DNA of 64,000 bases from RPRB01 sp035543115 (GTDB taxonomy: Bacteria > Myxococcota > Myxococcia > Myxococcales > Myxococcaceae). Below, one piece after another: positions 16,779 to 24,764 of this stretch (positions are counted from its first letter, which is position 1; each line of letters begins with the position of its first letter). The notes under the pieces are model-generated. The model made no database searches. It had not been told where the DNA came from and worked only from the letters and a program-made list of their open reading frames with translations. The stretch lies in assembly GCA_035543115.1 (NCBI GenBank), contig DATKKF010000134.1, positions 8,506-72,505 on the forward strand. Reading direction: 5' to 3'. The translations under genes were made by a program, and so were the position numbers.

Positions 16779-17513
16779 ATGGCCGGTCCGCTGATCGCCG
16801 TCCAGGACGTCACCAAGGTCTTCCGGATGGGAGACGTGGAGGTGCGCGCGCTGCGCGGGGTGAGCCTGGAGATCGCCACCGGCGAGTTCGTCGCCATCCG
16901 GGGGCCGTCGGGCAGCGGGAAGTCGACGCTGATGAACATCCTGGGCTGCCTCGACCGGCCCACCACCGGCCGGTATCTGCTCGACGGCCGCGACGTGGCC
17001 CCGCTGGACCGGGATGCCCTGGCACGCATCCGGAACCGGATGCTCGGGTTCGTGTTCCAGAGCTTCAACCTCCTGAATCGGACCTCGGCCATCGAAAACG
17101 TGGAGCTGCCGCTCCTGTACGCCGGGCTCGGCCGGACCGAGCGGCGGCGGCGCGCGGCCGAGGCGCTGGAGCGGGTGGGGCTGGGCGATCGGCTGGACCA
17201 CACCCCGAATCGCCTCTCGGGGGGACAGCAGCAGCGGGTGGCCATCGCCCGGGCGCTGGTCAGCCAGCCCAAGGTCATCCTCGCCGACGAGCCCACCGGG
17301 AACCTCGATTCGCGGACCAGCGTCGAGGTGATGGCGCTCTTCCAGGAGCTCGGGCGGAGCGGCATCACCATCGTCCTGGTCACCCACGAGCCGGACGTCG
17401 CCACCTTCGTCGGCCGGGTCATCGTGGTCCGCGACGGGCACATCGCCAGCGACCGGAGGCAGGTCCCCGCCCGTGCCGACCCGTCGACGCTGCCGGCGGA
17501 GGACGCGGGATGA
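16779..17513 (+). CDS. MacB-type ABC transporter ATPase
   Basis: A 244-residue ATPase with Walker A GPSGSGKST, Q-loop FVFQSFNLL, signature LSGGQQQRVAIARAL, Walker B VILADEPTGNLD and switch His in LVTHEPD. The sequence class is the LolD/MacB/FtsE group. Here ATPase and permease are separate polypeptides rather than fused as in Escherichia coli MacB. The ATG at 16779 follows the adaptor stop, and the stop overlaps the permease start (ATGA). It powers export of a substrate that cannot be inferred. Confidence 0.93.
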   Translation: MAGPLIAVQDVTKVFRMGDVEVRALRGVSLEIATGEFVAIRGPSGSGKSTLMNILGCLDRPTTGRYLLDGRDVAPLDRDALARIRNRMLGFVFQSFNLLNRTSAIENVELPLLYAGLGRTERRRRAAEALERVGLGDRLDHTPNRLSGGQQQRVAIARALVSQPKVILADEPTGNLDSRTSVEVMALFQELGRSGITIVLVTHEPDVATFVGRVIVVRDGHIASDRRQVPARADPSTLPAEDAG

Positions 17514-18730
17514 ACCAGCTCGAGACGCTGCGGGTGGCGATCCGGGCGCTGCTCCGGAACAAGCTCCGCTCCTTCCTCACCACCCTGGGGATGATCTTCG
17601 GGGTGGGGGCGGTGGTGGCCACGGTGGCGATCGGCGAGGGCGCGCGCTCGGCGGTCGAGGAGGCCTTCGCCTCCATGGGCACCAACCTCCTGGTCGTGCT
17701 CCCCGGGTCCTCGGTCACCGGCGGAGCCCGGGGTGGGTTCGGCTCGCAGCCGACGCTGACCTGGGACGATCTCCGTGCCATCCGCAGCGAGGTGCCCAGC
17801 GCGCGCTACGCGGTGCCCTACCTCCGGAGCTCCTCGCAGGTGCTGAGCGAGGAGCAGAACTGGACCACCCAGGTGGCAGGGACCGAGCCGGACTACTTCG
17901 AGGTGCGCAGCTGGCCGATGGCGCTCGGCACCCGCTTCACCGACTCCGACGTGGACACCGGGACCAAGGTGGTGGTGCTCGGCGGGACCGTCGCCGACAA
18001 GCTCTTCGGCCCCAACTCCAACCCGGTCGGGCAGACGGTGCGCATCCGCAACATCCCCTTCCAGGTGGTGGCGGTGGCTGCGCGCAAGGGGCAGACGCCC
18101 ACCGGCCAGGACTCGGACGACGTGGTGTTCATCCCGCGGACGACGTTCCAGGGGAAGATCCAGGGCGGCCTGGGGAAGTTCCTCCAGGGCACCATCTTCA
18201 TCAGCGCCACCAACGCCGCCACGGCCGAGCGAGAGGTGACGGACCTGCTCCGGGATCGACACCGGATCGGCGGACCCTCCGAGGACGACTTCCAGATCCG
18301 GAACCTGGCCGAGGTGGCCAGCGCCCAGGAGGAGAGCAGCCGCACGGTGACCCTGTTCCTGGCCATCGTCGCCGCGGTGTCGTTGCTGGTCGGCGGCATC
18401 GGCATCATGAACATCATGCTGGTGAGCGTGACCGAGCGGACGCGGGAGATCGGCACCCGCATCGCCGTCGGCGCGCGCGGGCGGGACATCCTGCGGCAGT
18501 TCCTCGGCGAGGCGGTGGTGCTCTCGGTCGCCGGAGGCCTGCTCGGCATCACCGCCGGGGTGGTCACCGCCCGCTGGCTCACCGCCGCATTCCACTGGCC
18601 GGTGGCCTTCCGGTGGGATGTGATGATCCTGGCGGTGGTCTTCAGCGGGGCGGTGGGGGTGCTCTTCGGTCTCTACCCGGCGCGCAAGGCGAGCCGGCTC
18701 GATCCCATCGAGGCCCTTCGCTACGAGTGA
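17510..18730 (+). CDS. MacB-type ABC transporter permease
   Basis: A 406-residue FtsX-like permease: an N-terminal helix (about 20-42), a large periplasmic MacB-PCD domain (about 50-280) and three C-terminal helices starting at LFLAIVAAVSLLVGGIGIMNIMLVSVTERTREIG-type sequence. Motifs IRALLRNKLRSFLTTLGM and TERTREIGTRIAVGA are family hallmarks. With the adaptor and ATPase it forms a tripartite efflux pump for peptides, macrolides or lipids. It is the last gene of the unit; a strong hairpin follows. Confidence 0.93.
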   Translation: MNQLETLRVAIRALLRNKLRSFLTTLGMIFGVGAVVATVAIGEGARSAVEEAFASMGTNLLVVLPGSSVTGGARGGFGSQPTLTWDDLRAIRSEVPSARYAVPYLRSSSQVLSEEQNWTTQVAGTEPDYFEVRSWPMALGTRFTDSDVDTGTKVVVLGGTVADKLFGPNSNPVGQTVRIRNIPFQVVAVAARKGQTPTGQDSDDVVFIPRTTFQGKIQGGLGKFLQGTIFISATNAATAEREVTDLLRDRHRIGGPSEDDFQIRNLAEVASAQEESSRTVTLFLAIVAAVSLLVGGIGIMNIMLVSVTERTREIGTRIAVGARGRDILRQFLGEAVVLSVAGGLLGITAGVVTARWLTAAFHWPVAFRWDVMILAVVFSGAVGVLFGLYPARKASRLDPIEALRYE

Positions 18731-18742
18731 GTCCCCCTTGCT

Positions 18743-18778
18743 CCCGGAGGACGCGCAAGCGTCGTTCGTTCCTCCGGG
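18743..18778 (+). terminator. Hairpin after the MacAB operon
   Basis: CCCGGAGG at 18743-18750 pairs perfectly with CCTCCGGG at 18771-18778, and the loop contains a nested GACGC-GCAA-GCGTC hairpin. It starts 12 bases after the permease stop. No T-tract follows, so intrinsic termination is likely but unproven. Confidence 0.45.
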
Positions 18779-18905
18779 TGGCCCGTCCGGGCCAAGTCCG
18801 CGTCCTCACGCGTCTTGATTCCTGCCCTCCGCAGGCATTGCGTTCGCCCCTCGCCGGGCGCGCAGTGCATGCGCCCGGAAGGCACCGTCGTCGTGGGGGG
18901 ATGGG

Positions 18906-18921
18906 TGGCTCGCCCCTTGCT
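18906..18921 (+). promoter_or_regulatory. Candidate sigma-54 (-24/-12) promoter of hypF
   Basis: The sequence TGGCTCG-CCCC-TTGCT matches the consensus TGGCACG-N4-TTGCW at all but one defined position, with GG-N10-GC spacing. If used, transcription would begin near 18932, leaving almost no leader before the hypF ATG at 18934. A near-identical element precedes the hydrogenase small subunit gene. Confidence 0.5.
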
Positions 18922-18933
18922 CCATGGCCCAGC

Positions 18934-21201
18934 ATGCACCAAGGCCGACGCATCGAGGTCGTAGGCACGGTTCAAGGTGTGGGCTTCCGTCCGTGGGTGT
19001 ACCGGATCGCCACCGAGCTCGGGATCCGCGGCCAGGTCCGCAACGACGTCGGTGGCGTCACGGTGGAGGCGTTCGGCGAGCCGTCGGCGCTCGACGGGCT
19101 GGTGCGCGCGTTGCAGTCGAAGCCTCCGCCGGCGGCGGAGATCCGCTCGCTGCAGTGGGAGGAGATCCCGGCTCGCGAGGCGGACGAGTTCGTCATCGCC
19201 CCGAGCCAGCCGGGCAGCGGCCGGCGGGTCTCGATCCCCGCTGACCTCGCCACCTGCCCGGCCTGCGTCGAGGAGATCTTCGATCCCGCCAACCGTCGGT
19301 ACCGCTACCCGTTCACCAACTGCACCGACTGCGGCCCACGCTTCACCATCGCCAGGGACGCGCCCTACGACCGCCCGGTCACCTCGATGGCCGGCTTCGT
19401 CATGTGCGAGGCGTGCCAGCGCGAGTACGACGATCCGAAGGACCGCCGGTTCCACGCACAGCCCAACGCCTGTCCGCGCTGCGGCCCGCGGCTGCGGCTG
19501 CTCGACTCGACGGGGAAGGACCTGGCCTCGGCGGATCCCATCCGCGAGGTGGCGGCGGCGCTCCGCGCGGCGAACGTCGTCGCGGTGAAGGGGCTCGGCG
19601 GATACCACCTGGCGGTGGACGCCACCTCGTCCGAGGCGGTGCAGCTGCTCCGCGAGCGCAAGCGGCGCGACGCCAAGCCGTTCGCGGTGATGGTGCGCGA
19701 CCTCCGCGAGGCGCGGAAGCTGGCCACCATCTCCGAGGTCGAGGGGAAGCTCCTGGAGTCGGTGGAGCGGCCCATCGTGCTCCTCCCCCGCAAGCGGCTG
19801 GCACCGGTGGCTCCGGAGGTCGCGCCCGACAACCCGCTCATCGGGCTGATGCTGCCCTACGCCCCGCTCCACCACCTTCTCCTCGCCGAGGTGGACCGGC
19901 CGCTGGTGATGACCTCCGGCAACCTCTCCGACGAGCCGATCGTCTTCCAGGAGCCCGAGGCGCTGAGCCGGCTGCGCGAGGTCGCGGACCTCTTCCTCGC
20001 CCACGACCGGCCGATCGTCACCCGCTGCGACGACTCGGTCGCCCGGGTGGTGGCGGGAGCGCCGGTGCTGCTCCGGCGTTCGCGCGGGTACGTGCCCCGG
20101 CCCATCCCGCTGGCCCGGCCGGTGGCGCGGCCGGTGCTGGCCTGCGGCGCGCAGCTGAAGAACACGTTCTGCCTCGCGGCCGGGGACGTGGCGGTGCTCG
20201 GGCCGCACGTGGGCGACCTCGACCAGGTGGAGGTCCACCGGTCTTACGAGGACTCCATCGACCGGATGCAGCGGTTCCTCGGCTGCCGGCCCGAGGTCAT
20301 CGCCTACGACCTTCACCCCGACTACGCCTCCACCCGCTACGCGCTGGACCGACCCGAGCCGGTGAAGGTTGCGGTGCAGCACCACCACGCGCACGTGGCG
20401 AGCGCGCTGGCGGAGCACGGCCTGGAAGGACCGGTCATCGGCGTGGTCTTCGACGGCACGGGCTACGGCACGGACGGGAGCTCGTGGGGCGGGGAGGTCC
20501 TGGTCGCCTCCCCGGGGGCCTTCCAGCGCTGCGCGACGCTGCACCCGGTGGCGCTGGCCGGCGGAGAGCGGGCGATCCGCGAGCCCTGGCGGATCGGGCT
20601 GGCCCTCCTCCTCGACGCGTACGACGGAGACCCGCCCGGTCTGTGGAACTTCCCCGCCATCCCCGAGGACGCCGGGGTGATGGTGCGCCAGGCGCTGACC
20701 CTGGGCATCAACGCGCCCAGAGCGCACGGGATGGGGCGGCTGTTCGACGGCATCGGCGCGCTGGTCCTGGGGATCGGCAAGTCGCGGTACGAGGGCGAGG
20801 TCGCGCTGGCCTGGAACCTGGCCGCGGACGCCGGGGGTCACGGGCGGTACCCGTTCGGGATCGACACCCGGGGCTCGGTGCTGGAGCTGGACGTCCGGCC
20901 GGTCGTGCGGGCGCTGATCGAGGAGCACCTGGTGGGCGTGCCCGCCGGGCGGCTGGCGGCGAAGTTCCACGACACGCTGGTGCATGCCACCGCGACCCTG
21001 GTCGGCCTGGTGAGCGACCGCGTGGGTGATCTGCCGGTCGTCCTCAGCGGGGGGTGCTTCCAGAACGCCCGGCTGGCCGAGGGTCTGAAGGCGGCGCTGG
21101 AGCCGGAGCATCAGGTGTACCTGCACCGGCAGGTCCCGCCTGGCGACGGCGGCGTCGCGCTGGGCCAGGTGATGGTGGCGGACGCGACCACCCGCGGGTG
21201 A
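18934..21201 (+). CDS. hypF: Carbamoyltransferase HypF, [NiFe]-hydrogenase maturation
   Basis: A 755-residue protein with the full HypF domain order: acylphosphatase domain (residues 5-90, VQGVGFRPWVYR), two C4 zinc fingers (CPACVEEIFDP..CTDCGP and CEACQ..CPRCGP), a YrdC-like domain (VKGLGGYHLAVDA, SGNLSDEP) and a C-terminal Kae1/HypF domain (QHHHAHVASAL, VFDGTGYGTDG, LSGGCFQN). It converts carbamoyl phosphate and ATP to a carbamoyl group transferred to HypE for CN ligand synthesis. ATG 18934 is favoured because the domain starts directly after it; an in-frame ATG at 18901 would run through the candidate promoter. Confidence 0.96.
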   Translation: MHQGRRIEVVGTVQGVGFRPWVYRIATELGIRGQVRNDVGGVTVEAFGEPSALDGLVRALQSKPPPAAEIRSLQWEEIPAREADEFVIAPSQPGSGRRVSIPADLATCPACVEEIFDPANRRYRYPFTNCTDCGPRFTIARDAPYDRPVTSMAGFVMCEACQREYDDPKDRRFHAQPNACPRCGPRLRLLDSTGKDLASADPIREVAAALRAANVVAVKGLGGYHLAVDATSSEAVQLLRERKRRDAKPFAVMVRDLREARKLATISEVEGKLLESVERPIVLLPRKRLAPVAPEVAPDNPLIGLMLPYAPLHHLLLAEVDRPLVMTSGNLSDEPIVFQEPEALSRLREVADLFLAHDRPIVTRCDDSVARVVAGAPVLLRRSRGYVPRPIPLARPVARPVLACGAQLKNTFCLAAGDVAVLGPHVGDLDQVEVHRSYEDSIDRMQRFLGCRPEVIAYDLHPDYASTRYALDRPEPVKVAVQHHHAHVASALAEHGLEGPVIGVVFDGTGYGTDGSSWGGEVLVASPGAFQRCATLHPVALAGGERAIREPWRIGLALLLDAYDGDPPGLWNFPAIPEDAGVMVRQALTLGINAPRAHGMGRLFDGIGALVLGIGKSRYEGEVALAWNLAADAGGHGRYPFGIDTRGSVLELDVRPVVRALIEEHLVGVPAGRLAAKFHDTLVHATATLVGLVSDRVGDLPVVLSGGCFQNARLAEGLKAALEPEHQVYLHRQVPPGDGGVALGQVMVADATTRG

Positions 21202-21216
21202 CAGGAGACAAGGGCC

Positions 21217-21504
21217 ATGTGCCTCGGAGTGCCGGGAAGAGTGGTACAGGTCGACGGGCTGGTCGCCACGGTCGACTTCTGGGGCCTGCGGAAGCAGGTT
21301 CGCCTCGACGTGGTGGACGCGCCGGTGGCCCCCGGTGACTACGTGCTGAACCACGTGGGGTTCGCCATCCGGCGCATCCCGGCGAGCGAGGCGGAGGACA
21401 CCCTGGCGCTGTACTCCGAGCTCCTGGCCAAGGAGGCGCCGGGCGACCTCATGGCCGCCGACGTCCGGGGCGAGCTGGACGCCGCGCACCGGGGGAAGCC
21501 ATGA
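21217..21504 (+). CDS. hypC: Hydrogenase maturation chaperone HypC
   Basis: This 95-residue protein begins with the invariant MCLGVPG, whose Cys2 forms a covalent contact with Fe(CN)2CO precursors and the large subunit. The rest fits the OB-like fold (VATVDFWGLRKQVRLDVV, GDYVLNHVGFAIRRI). An AGGAG lies 9-14 bases before the ATG. It is 15 bases after hypF and overlaps hypD by 4 bases. Confidence 0.97.
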   Translation: MCLGVPGRVVQVDGLVATVDFWGLRKQVRLDVVDAPVAPGDYVLNHVGFAIRRIPASEAEDTLALYSELLAKEAPGDLMAADVRGELDAAHRGKP

Positions 21505-22655
21505 CCGCCGCGGCCACGGACGCCGCCCAGCTCAAGTTCCGCGACCCCACCGCCGCCCGAGGGCTCGGCGCGGCGATCGACAAGGTGACCCGGGAGATCG
21601 GCCGTGACCCGGTGGCGGTGATGCACGTGTGCGGGAGCCATGAGCAGGCCATTGCCCGGTTCGGCCTGCGGGCGGCGTTCCCCCCAACGCTGGACGTCAT
21701 CATGGGTCCGGGTTGCCCGGTGTGCATCACCGACGTGCCCGAGGTGGACGAGGGCGTCGCCCTGGCCCGCCAGGGCGTTCGAGTGGCCACCTACGGGGAC
21801 ATGCTCCGGGTGCCAGGCTCGGCGGGCTCGCTCGCGGATGCGCGTGCGGCCGGGGCGAAGGTTGACATCGTCTACGGCGTCACGCAGGCGGTGGATCTCG
21901 CTCGGCAGACCCACGAGGAGGTGGTGTTCTTCGCCACCGGCTTTGAGACCACTGCGGTGGCCACCGCGGCGGAGATCCTCCGCGGGCCGCCGAAGAACTT
22001 CTCGGTCCTCTCGGCCCACAAGTACATCCCGCCAGTGATGGAGATCGTCGCCGAGATGCCCGGGAGCCGGGTGGAGGGCTTCCTCGCCGCGGGCCACGCA
22101 GCGACCATCACCGGGTCCGCGGTGTTCGAGCCATTCGTGGAGCGGCACCGGCTCCCGGTGGTGGTGGCCGGCTTCGAGCCCCTGGACATCCTGGCCGGGC
22201 TGCTCCGCCTGGTGGAGCTGATCCGGGACGGTACGCCGCGGGTGGAGAACCTCTACCCCCGCTGCGTGACGCGGGAGGGAAACCTCGCGGCCCAGGAGCA
22301 GCTGTGGAAGGTGTTCCGTCCGCTCGGCGGCCGCTGGCGGGGCATCGCCCACGTCCCCAACGGGAACCTCCGCCTTCAGGATTCCTGGGCGCATCTGGAC
22401 GCCCGGAGACGCTTCGACATCGACCTGAAGGCGCTGTGGGACTTCGCGCCGCCGTCGCTGGTCCAGCAGTGCATCTGCGGGGAGATCATGTCCGGCCGGC
22501 AGTCACCCACCTCCTGCCCGCTGTTCGGCAAGGAGTGCCAGCCCGAGACGCCGGTAGGCGCCTGCATGGTGTCCAGCGAGGGCACCTGCCGCATCTGGCA
22601 CCAGTACGGCGGGCACCCGCAGCTCGGCCGGCTGGCCGTGGGAGGCGCCCGGTGA
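21501..22655 (+). CDS. hypD: Hydrogenase maturation iron-sulfur protein HypD
   Basis: A 384-residue HypD, the scaffold where Fe(CN)2CO is assembled. Conserved motifs are present: CGSHE (MHVCGSHEQAI), GPGCPVCITD, FATGFETTAVA and the C-terminal cysteines that bind the 4Fe-4S cluster (CICGEIMSG, CPLFGKEC, GACMVSSEGTC). It starts with an ATGA overlap from hypC and ends in a GTGA overlap with hypE. The order F-C-D-E is a normal maturation operon, but hypA and hypB are not here. Confidence 0.97.
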   Translation: MTAAATDAAQLKFRDPTAARGLGAAIDKVTREIGRDPVAVMHVCGSHEQAIARFGLRAAFPPTLDVIMGPGCPVCITDVPEVDEGVALARQGVRVATYGDMLRVPGSAGSLADARAAGAKVDIVYGVTQAVDLARQTHEEVVFFATGFETTAVATAAEILRGPPKNFSVLSAHKYIPPVMEIVAEMPGSRVEGFLAAGHAATITGSAVFEPFVERHRLPVVVAGFEPLDILAGLLRLVELIRDGTPRVENLYPRCVTREGNLAAQEQLWKVFRPLGGRWRGIAHVPNGNLRLQDSWAHLDARRRFDIDLKALWDFAPPSLVQQCICGEIMSGRQSPTSCPLFGKECQPETPVGACMVSSEGTCRIWHQYGGHPQLGRLAVGGAR

Positions 22656-23686
22656 GACCGACCCTCCCGCTGGGGACGACAGTGAGCCTCAAGCACGGCG
22701 CTGGCGGCCGGGCGATGCGTGCGCTCATCGAGCAGCTGTTCGCTGAGGGGGCGCAGCAGCCTCCCGGGGCAGTGGGTCTGGCGGAGATGGACGACGGAGC
22801 GGCCTTTCCGGTCAACGGTGGCTGGCTGGTGCTGACCACCGACTCCCACATCGTCGCCCCACGCTTCTTCCCCGGTGGCGACGTGGGGCGACTGTCCATC
22901 TCTGGCACGGTGAACGACCTGGCGATGATGGGGGCCACCGAGGTGCTGGGGCTCACCTGCGCGGTGGTGATCGAGGACGGCTTCCCCATCGCCGAGCTGG
23001 AGCGCATCCACGCCTCGATGCGGGACACCTCCCGGGAGGCCTGCGCGCCGGTGGTCACCGGGGACACCAAGGTGATGGGCCGGGGCGAGCTGGACGGCCT
23101 GGTGCTCAACACCACCGGGGTGGCGCTCACCGAGCGGCTGGTCCGCGACAACGGGCTCCGCCCCGGGGACCGCATCGTGGTGACCGGGACCATCGGCGAC
23201 CACGGGTTCGCAGTGCTCGCCGCGCGGCAGAAGCTCGAGCTCCAGGGAAACCTGGTCTCCGACGTGGCGCCGCTCAACGGGCTCATTCGCCAGGTGCTGC
23301 GAGCGGCAGGTGAGGGCGTGGTGGCGATGAAGGACCCCACCCGGGGTGGCCTCGCCAGCGCGCTGCACGAGATGGTGGAGAAGAGCGGGGTGGGGGTGGT
23401 CCTCGAGGAGCAGGCAGTGCCCCTCTCCGACGAGGTCCGCGCCGCCTCGGAGATCCTCGGGATCGACCCCTTGCACGTGGCCAACGAGGGCAAGGCGGTG
23501 CTCGGCGTGCGGCCCGAGGCGCTGGACCGGGTGATGGCCGCACTCGACGGCCACCCCCTCGGCCGGCGCGCGGCGGTGGTGGGCACCTGCATCGCCGAGC
23601 AGAAGGGGCGCATCGTCCTGGACACCGGGCTCGGCAAGCGCCTCCTCGCCGAGCCCGAGGGCGACCCGATGCCCAGGATCTGCTGA
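22652..23686 (+). CDS. hypE: Hydrogenase maturation protein HypE
   Basis: A 344-residue HypE that dehydrates the C-terminal thiocarboxamide to thiocyanate, the source of CN ligands. The reactive C-terminus PRIC is intact, as are the PurM-like ATP-binding motifs (SLKHGAGGRAM, TDSHIVAP, DLAMMGA, GDTKVMGRGE, KDPTRGGLA). The GTG at 22652 overlaps the hypD stop and gives the correct N-terminal domain start. Eight bases separate it from the following crotonase homologue. Confidence 0.96.
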   Translation: MRPTLPLGTTVSLKHGAGGRAMRALIEQLFAEGAQQPPGAVGLAEMDDGAAFPVNGGWLVLTTDSHIVAPRFFPGGDVGRLSISGTVNDLAMMGATEVLGLTCAVVIEDGFPIAELERIHASMRDTSREACAPVVTGDTKVMGRGELDGLVLNTTGVALTERLVRDNGLRPGDRIVVTGTIGDHGFAVLAARQKLELQGNLVSDVAPLNGLIRQVLRAAGEGVVAMKDPTRGGLASALHEMVEKSGVGVVLEEQAVPLSDEVRAASEILGIDPLHVANEGKAVLGVRPEALDRVMAALDGHPLGRRAAVVGTCIAEQKGRIVLDTGLGKRLLAEPEGDPMPRIC

Positions 23687-23694
23687 GGCGGCCG

Positions 23695-24540
23695 GTGACC
23701 GCCGCCACGCACATCCGGACGGCGGTCGAGCGGGGAGTGGGGACGCTCACCATCGACCGGCCGGAGCGGTTCAACTCGCTCGACGTCACCACCGCGCGCG
23801 ACCTCAGGAAGGCGGGCCTGCAGCTGGCGCGCGATCCGGCGGTGCGGGTGGTGGTGCTCCGCGGCAGCCCAGGCATCTTCTGCAGCGGCGCGGACCTCAA
23901 GTACATCCGCTCGGGTGGCAACCCGGCGGAGCTCGCCTACCTCACGCCCGGGGCCCGTCCGGTGCCGCTCGGGCCGGGGGAGATCTTCAAGCAGATCCTC
24001 GAGTACCTCCACGCCACCATCTCGGAGATCCGGCGGGCGCCCAAGCCGTTCCTCGCCGCGGTGGACGGGGCGTGCGCCGCCGGCGGCCTCGGGCTGGCAA
24101 TGGCCTGCGACCTGGTCCTCGCCTCGGAGCGCTCGACCTTCGAGTGGGCGTACGCGAAGACCGGCCTCTCGGGAGCGGAGAGCTCCACCTTCTTCGTGCC
24201 CCGGCTGGTCGGGCTGCGGTTCGCCGCCGAGATGCTGCTCCTCAACCCGCGACTGGACGCCGCGGAGGCGCGCGAGGTGGGGCTGGTGAACCGCGTCCTT
24301 CCCGTCTCCGGCTTCGACCCAGGGGTCGAGGCCGTGGCTCGCAGCATCGCCGCGGGACCCTCGGCCGCGTACGCCGCGGCCAAGCAGCTGTTCAACGAGG
24401 CGATGGGCGTGGACCGGCTGGACCACCACCTCGACCGCGAGCTCGAGGCGCTGGTCCGGAGCGCCGACTCGCCGGAGTTCGCCGAGGGAGTCGACGCGTT
24501 CTTCGCCAAGCGGCCGCCGCGGTTTCCGGGAGCCGAGTAA
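23695..24540 (+). CDS. Crotonase-fold protein (enoyl-CoA hydratase/isomerase homologue)
   Basis: A 281-residue protein of the crotonase superfamily: RPERFNSLD, the oxyanion-hole strand GIFCSGADLKYI and the second oxyanion patch GACAAGGLGLAMACD are clear. However, by alignment the two Glu residues used by enoyl-CoA hydratase fall on Gly133 and Tyr153, so classical hydration is doubtful; isomerase, hydrolase or another acyl-CoA role is possible. It starts at GTG 23695, just after hypE and before the hydrogenase structural genes, an unusual place for this family. It may simply be co-transcribed. Confidence 0.82.
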   Translation: MTAATHIRTAVERGVGTLTIDRPERFNSLDVTTARDLRKAGLQLARDPAVRVVVLRGSPGIFCSGADLKYIRSGGNPAELAYLTPGARPVPLGPGEIFKQILEYLHATISEIRRAPKPFLAAVDGACAAGGLGLAMACDLVLASERSTFEWAYAKTGLSGAESSTFFVPRLVGLRFAAEMLLLNPRLDAAEAREVGLVNRVLPVSGFDPGVEAVARSIAAGPSAAYAAAKQLFNEAMGVDRLDHHLDRELEALVRSADSPEFAEGVDAFFAKRPPRFPGAE

Positions 24541-24557
24541 CAGGTCTGCACCGGCTC

Positions 24558-24582
24558 CCGGAGATGCCGCGCTGCATCCCGG
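24558..24582 (+). terminator. Hairpin after the hyp-crotonase genes
   Basis: CCGG-A-GATGC pairs with GCATCCCGG across a 6-base loop, with one bulged A. It begins 18 bases after the crotonase stop and precedes the candidate hydrogenase promoter. It is followed by AAAACTCGG, not a T-run, so its terminator role is tentative. Confidence 0.35.
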
Positions 24583-24676
24583 AAAACTCGGAGAATTCGC
24601 GCACGTTTTGCGCGCGATGAGCGGCGATACGCAGGTCCTGCCCCGGCCGGCGTGGTCCTGCTCCCGGGCGTCGCGG

Positions 24677-24692
24677 AGGCTCGCGGCTTGCA
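24677..24692 (+). promoter_or_regulatory. Candidate sigma-54 (-24/-12) promoter of hydrogenase genes
   Basis: AGGCTCG-CGGC-TTGCA matches TGGCACG-N4-TTGCW at 10 of 12 defined positions with exact GG-N10-GC spacing. It lies 73 bases upstream of the small subunit ATG. It shares GGCTCGC-N2-CTTGC with the element before hypF. I found no TGT-N10-ACA NifA site upstream of it. Confidence 0.5.
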
Positions 24693-24764
24693 CGCCCCAC
24701 CCCCGCCGCGGCGTCGGGCCTTCACCGGTGAACGCTGGCCGTACGCCCGAGACGGAGGGTGGTC

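Noticed and set aside
18721..21489. Minus-strand ORF opposite hypF and hypC
   Set aside because: No recognisable domain and it covers strongly conserved hypF.
24541..24676. NifA upstream activator site before hyaA
   Set aside because: No TGT-N10-ACA is present in this stretch, so only the -24/-12 element is claimed.
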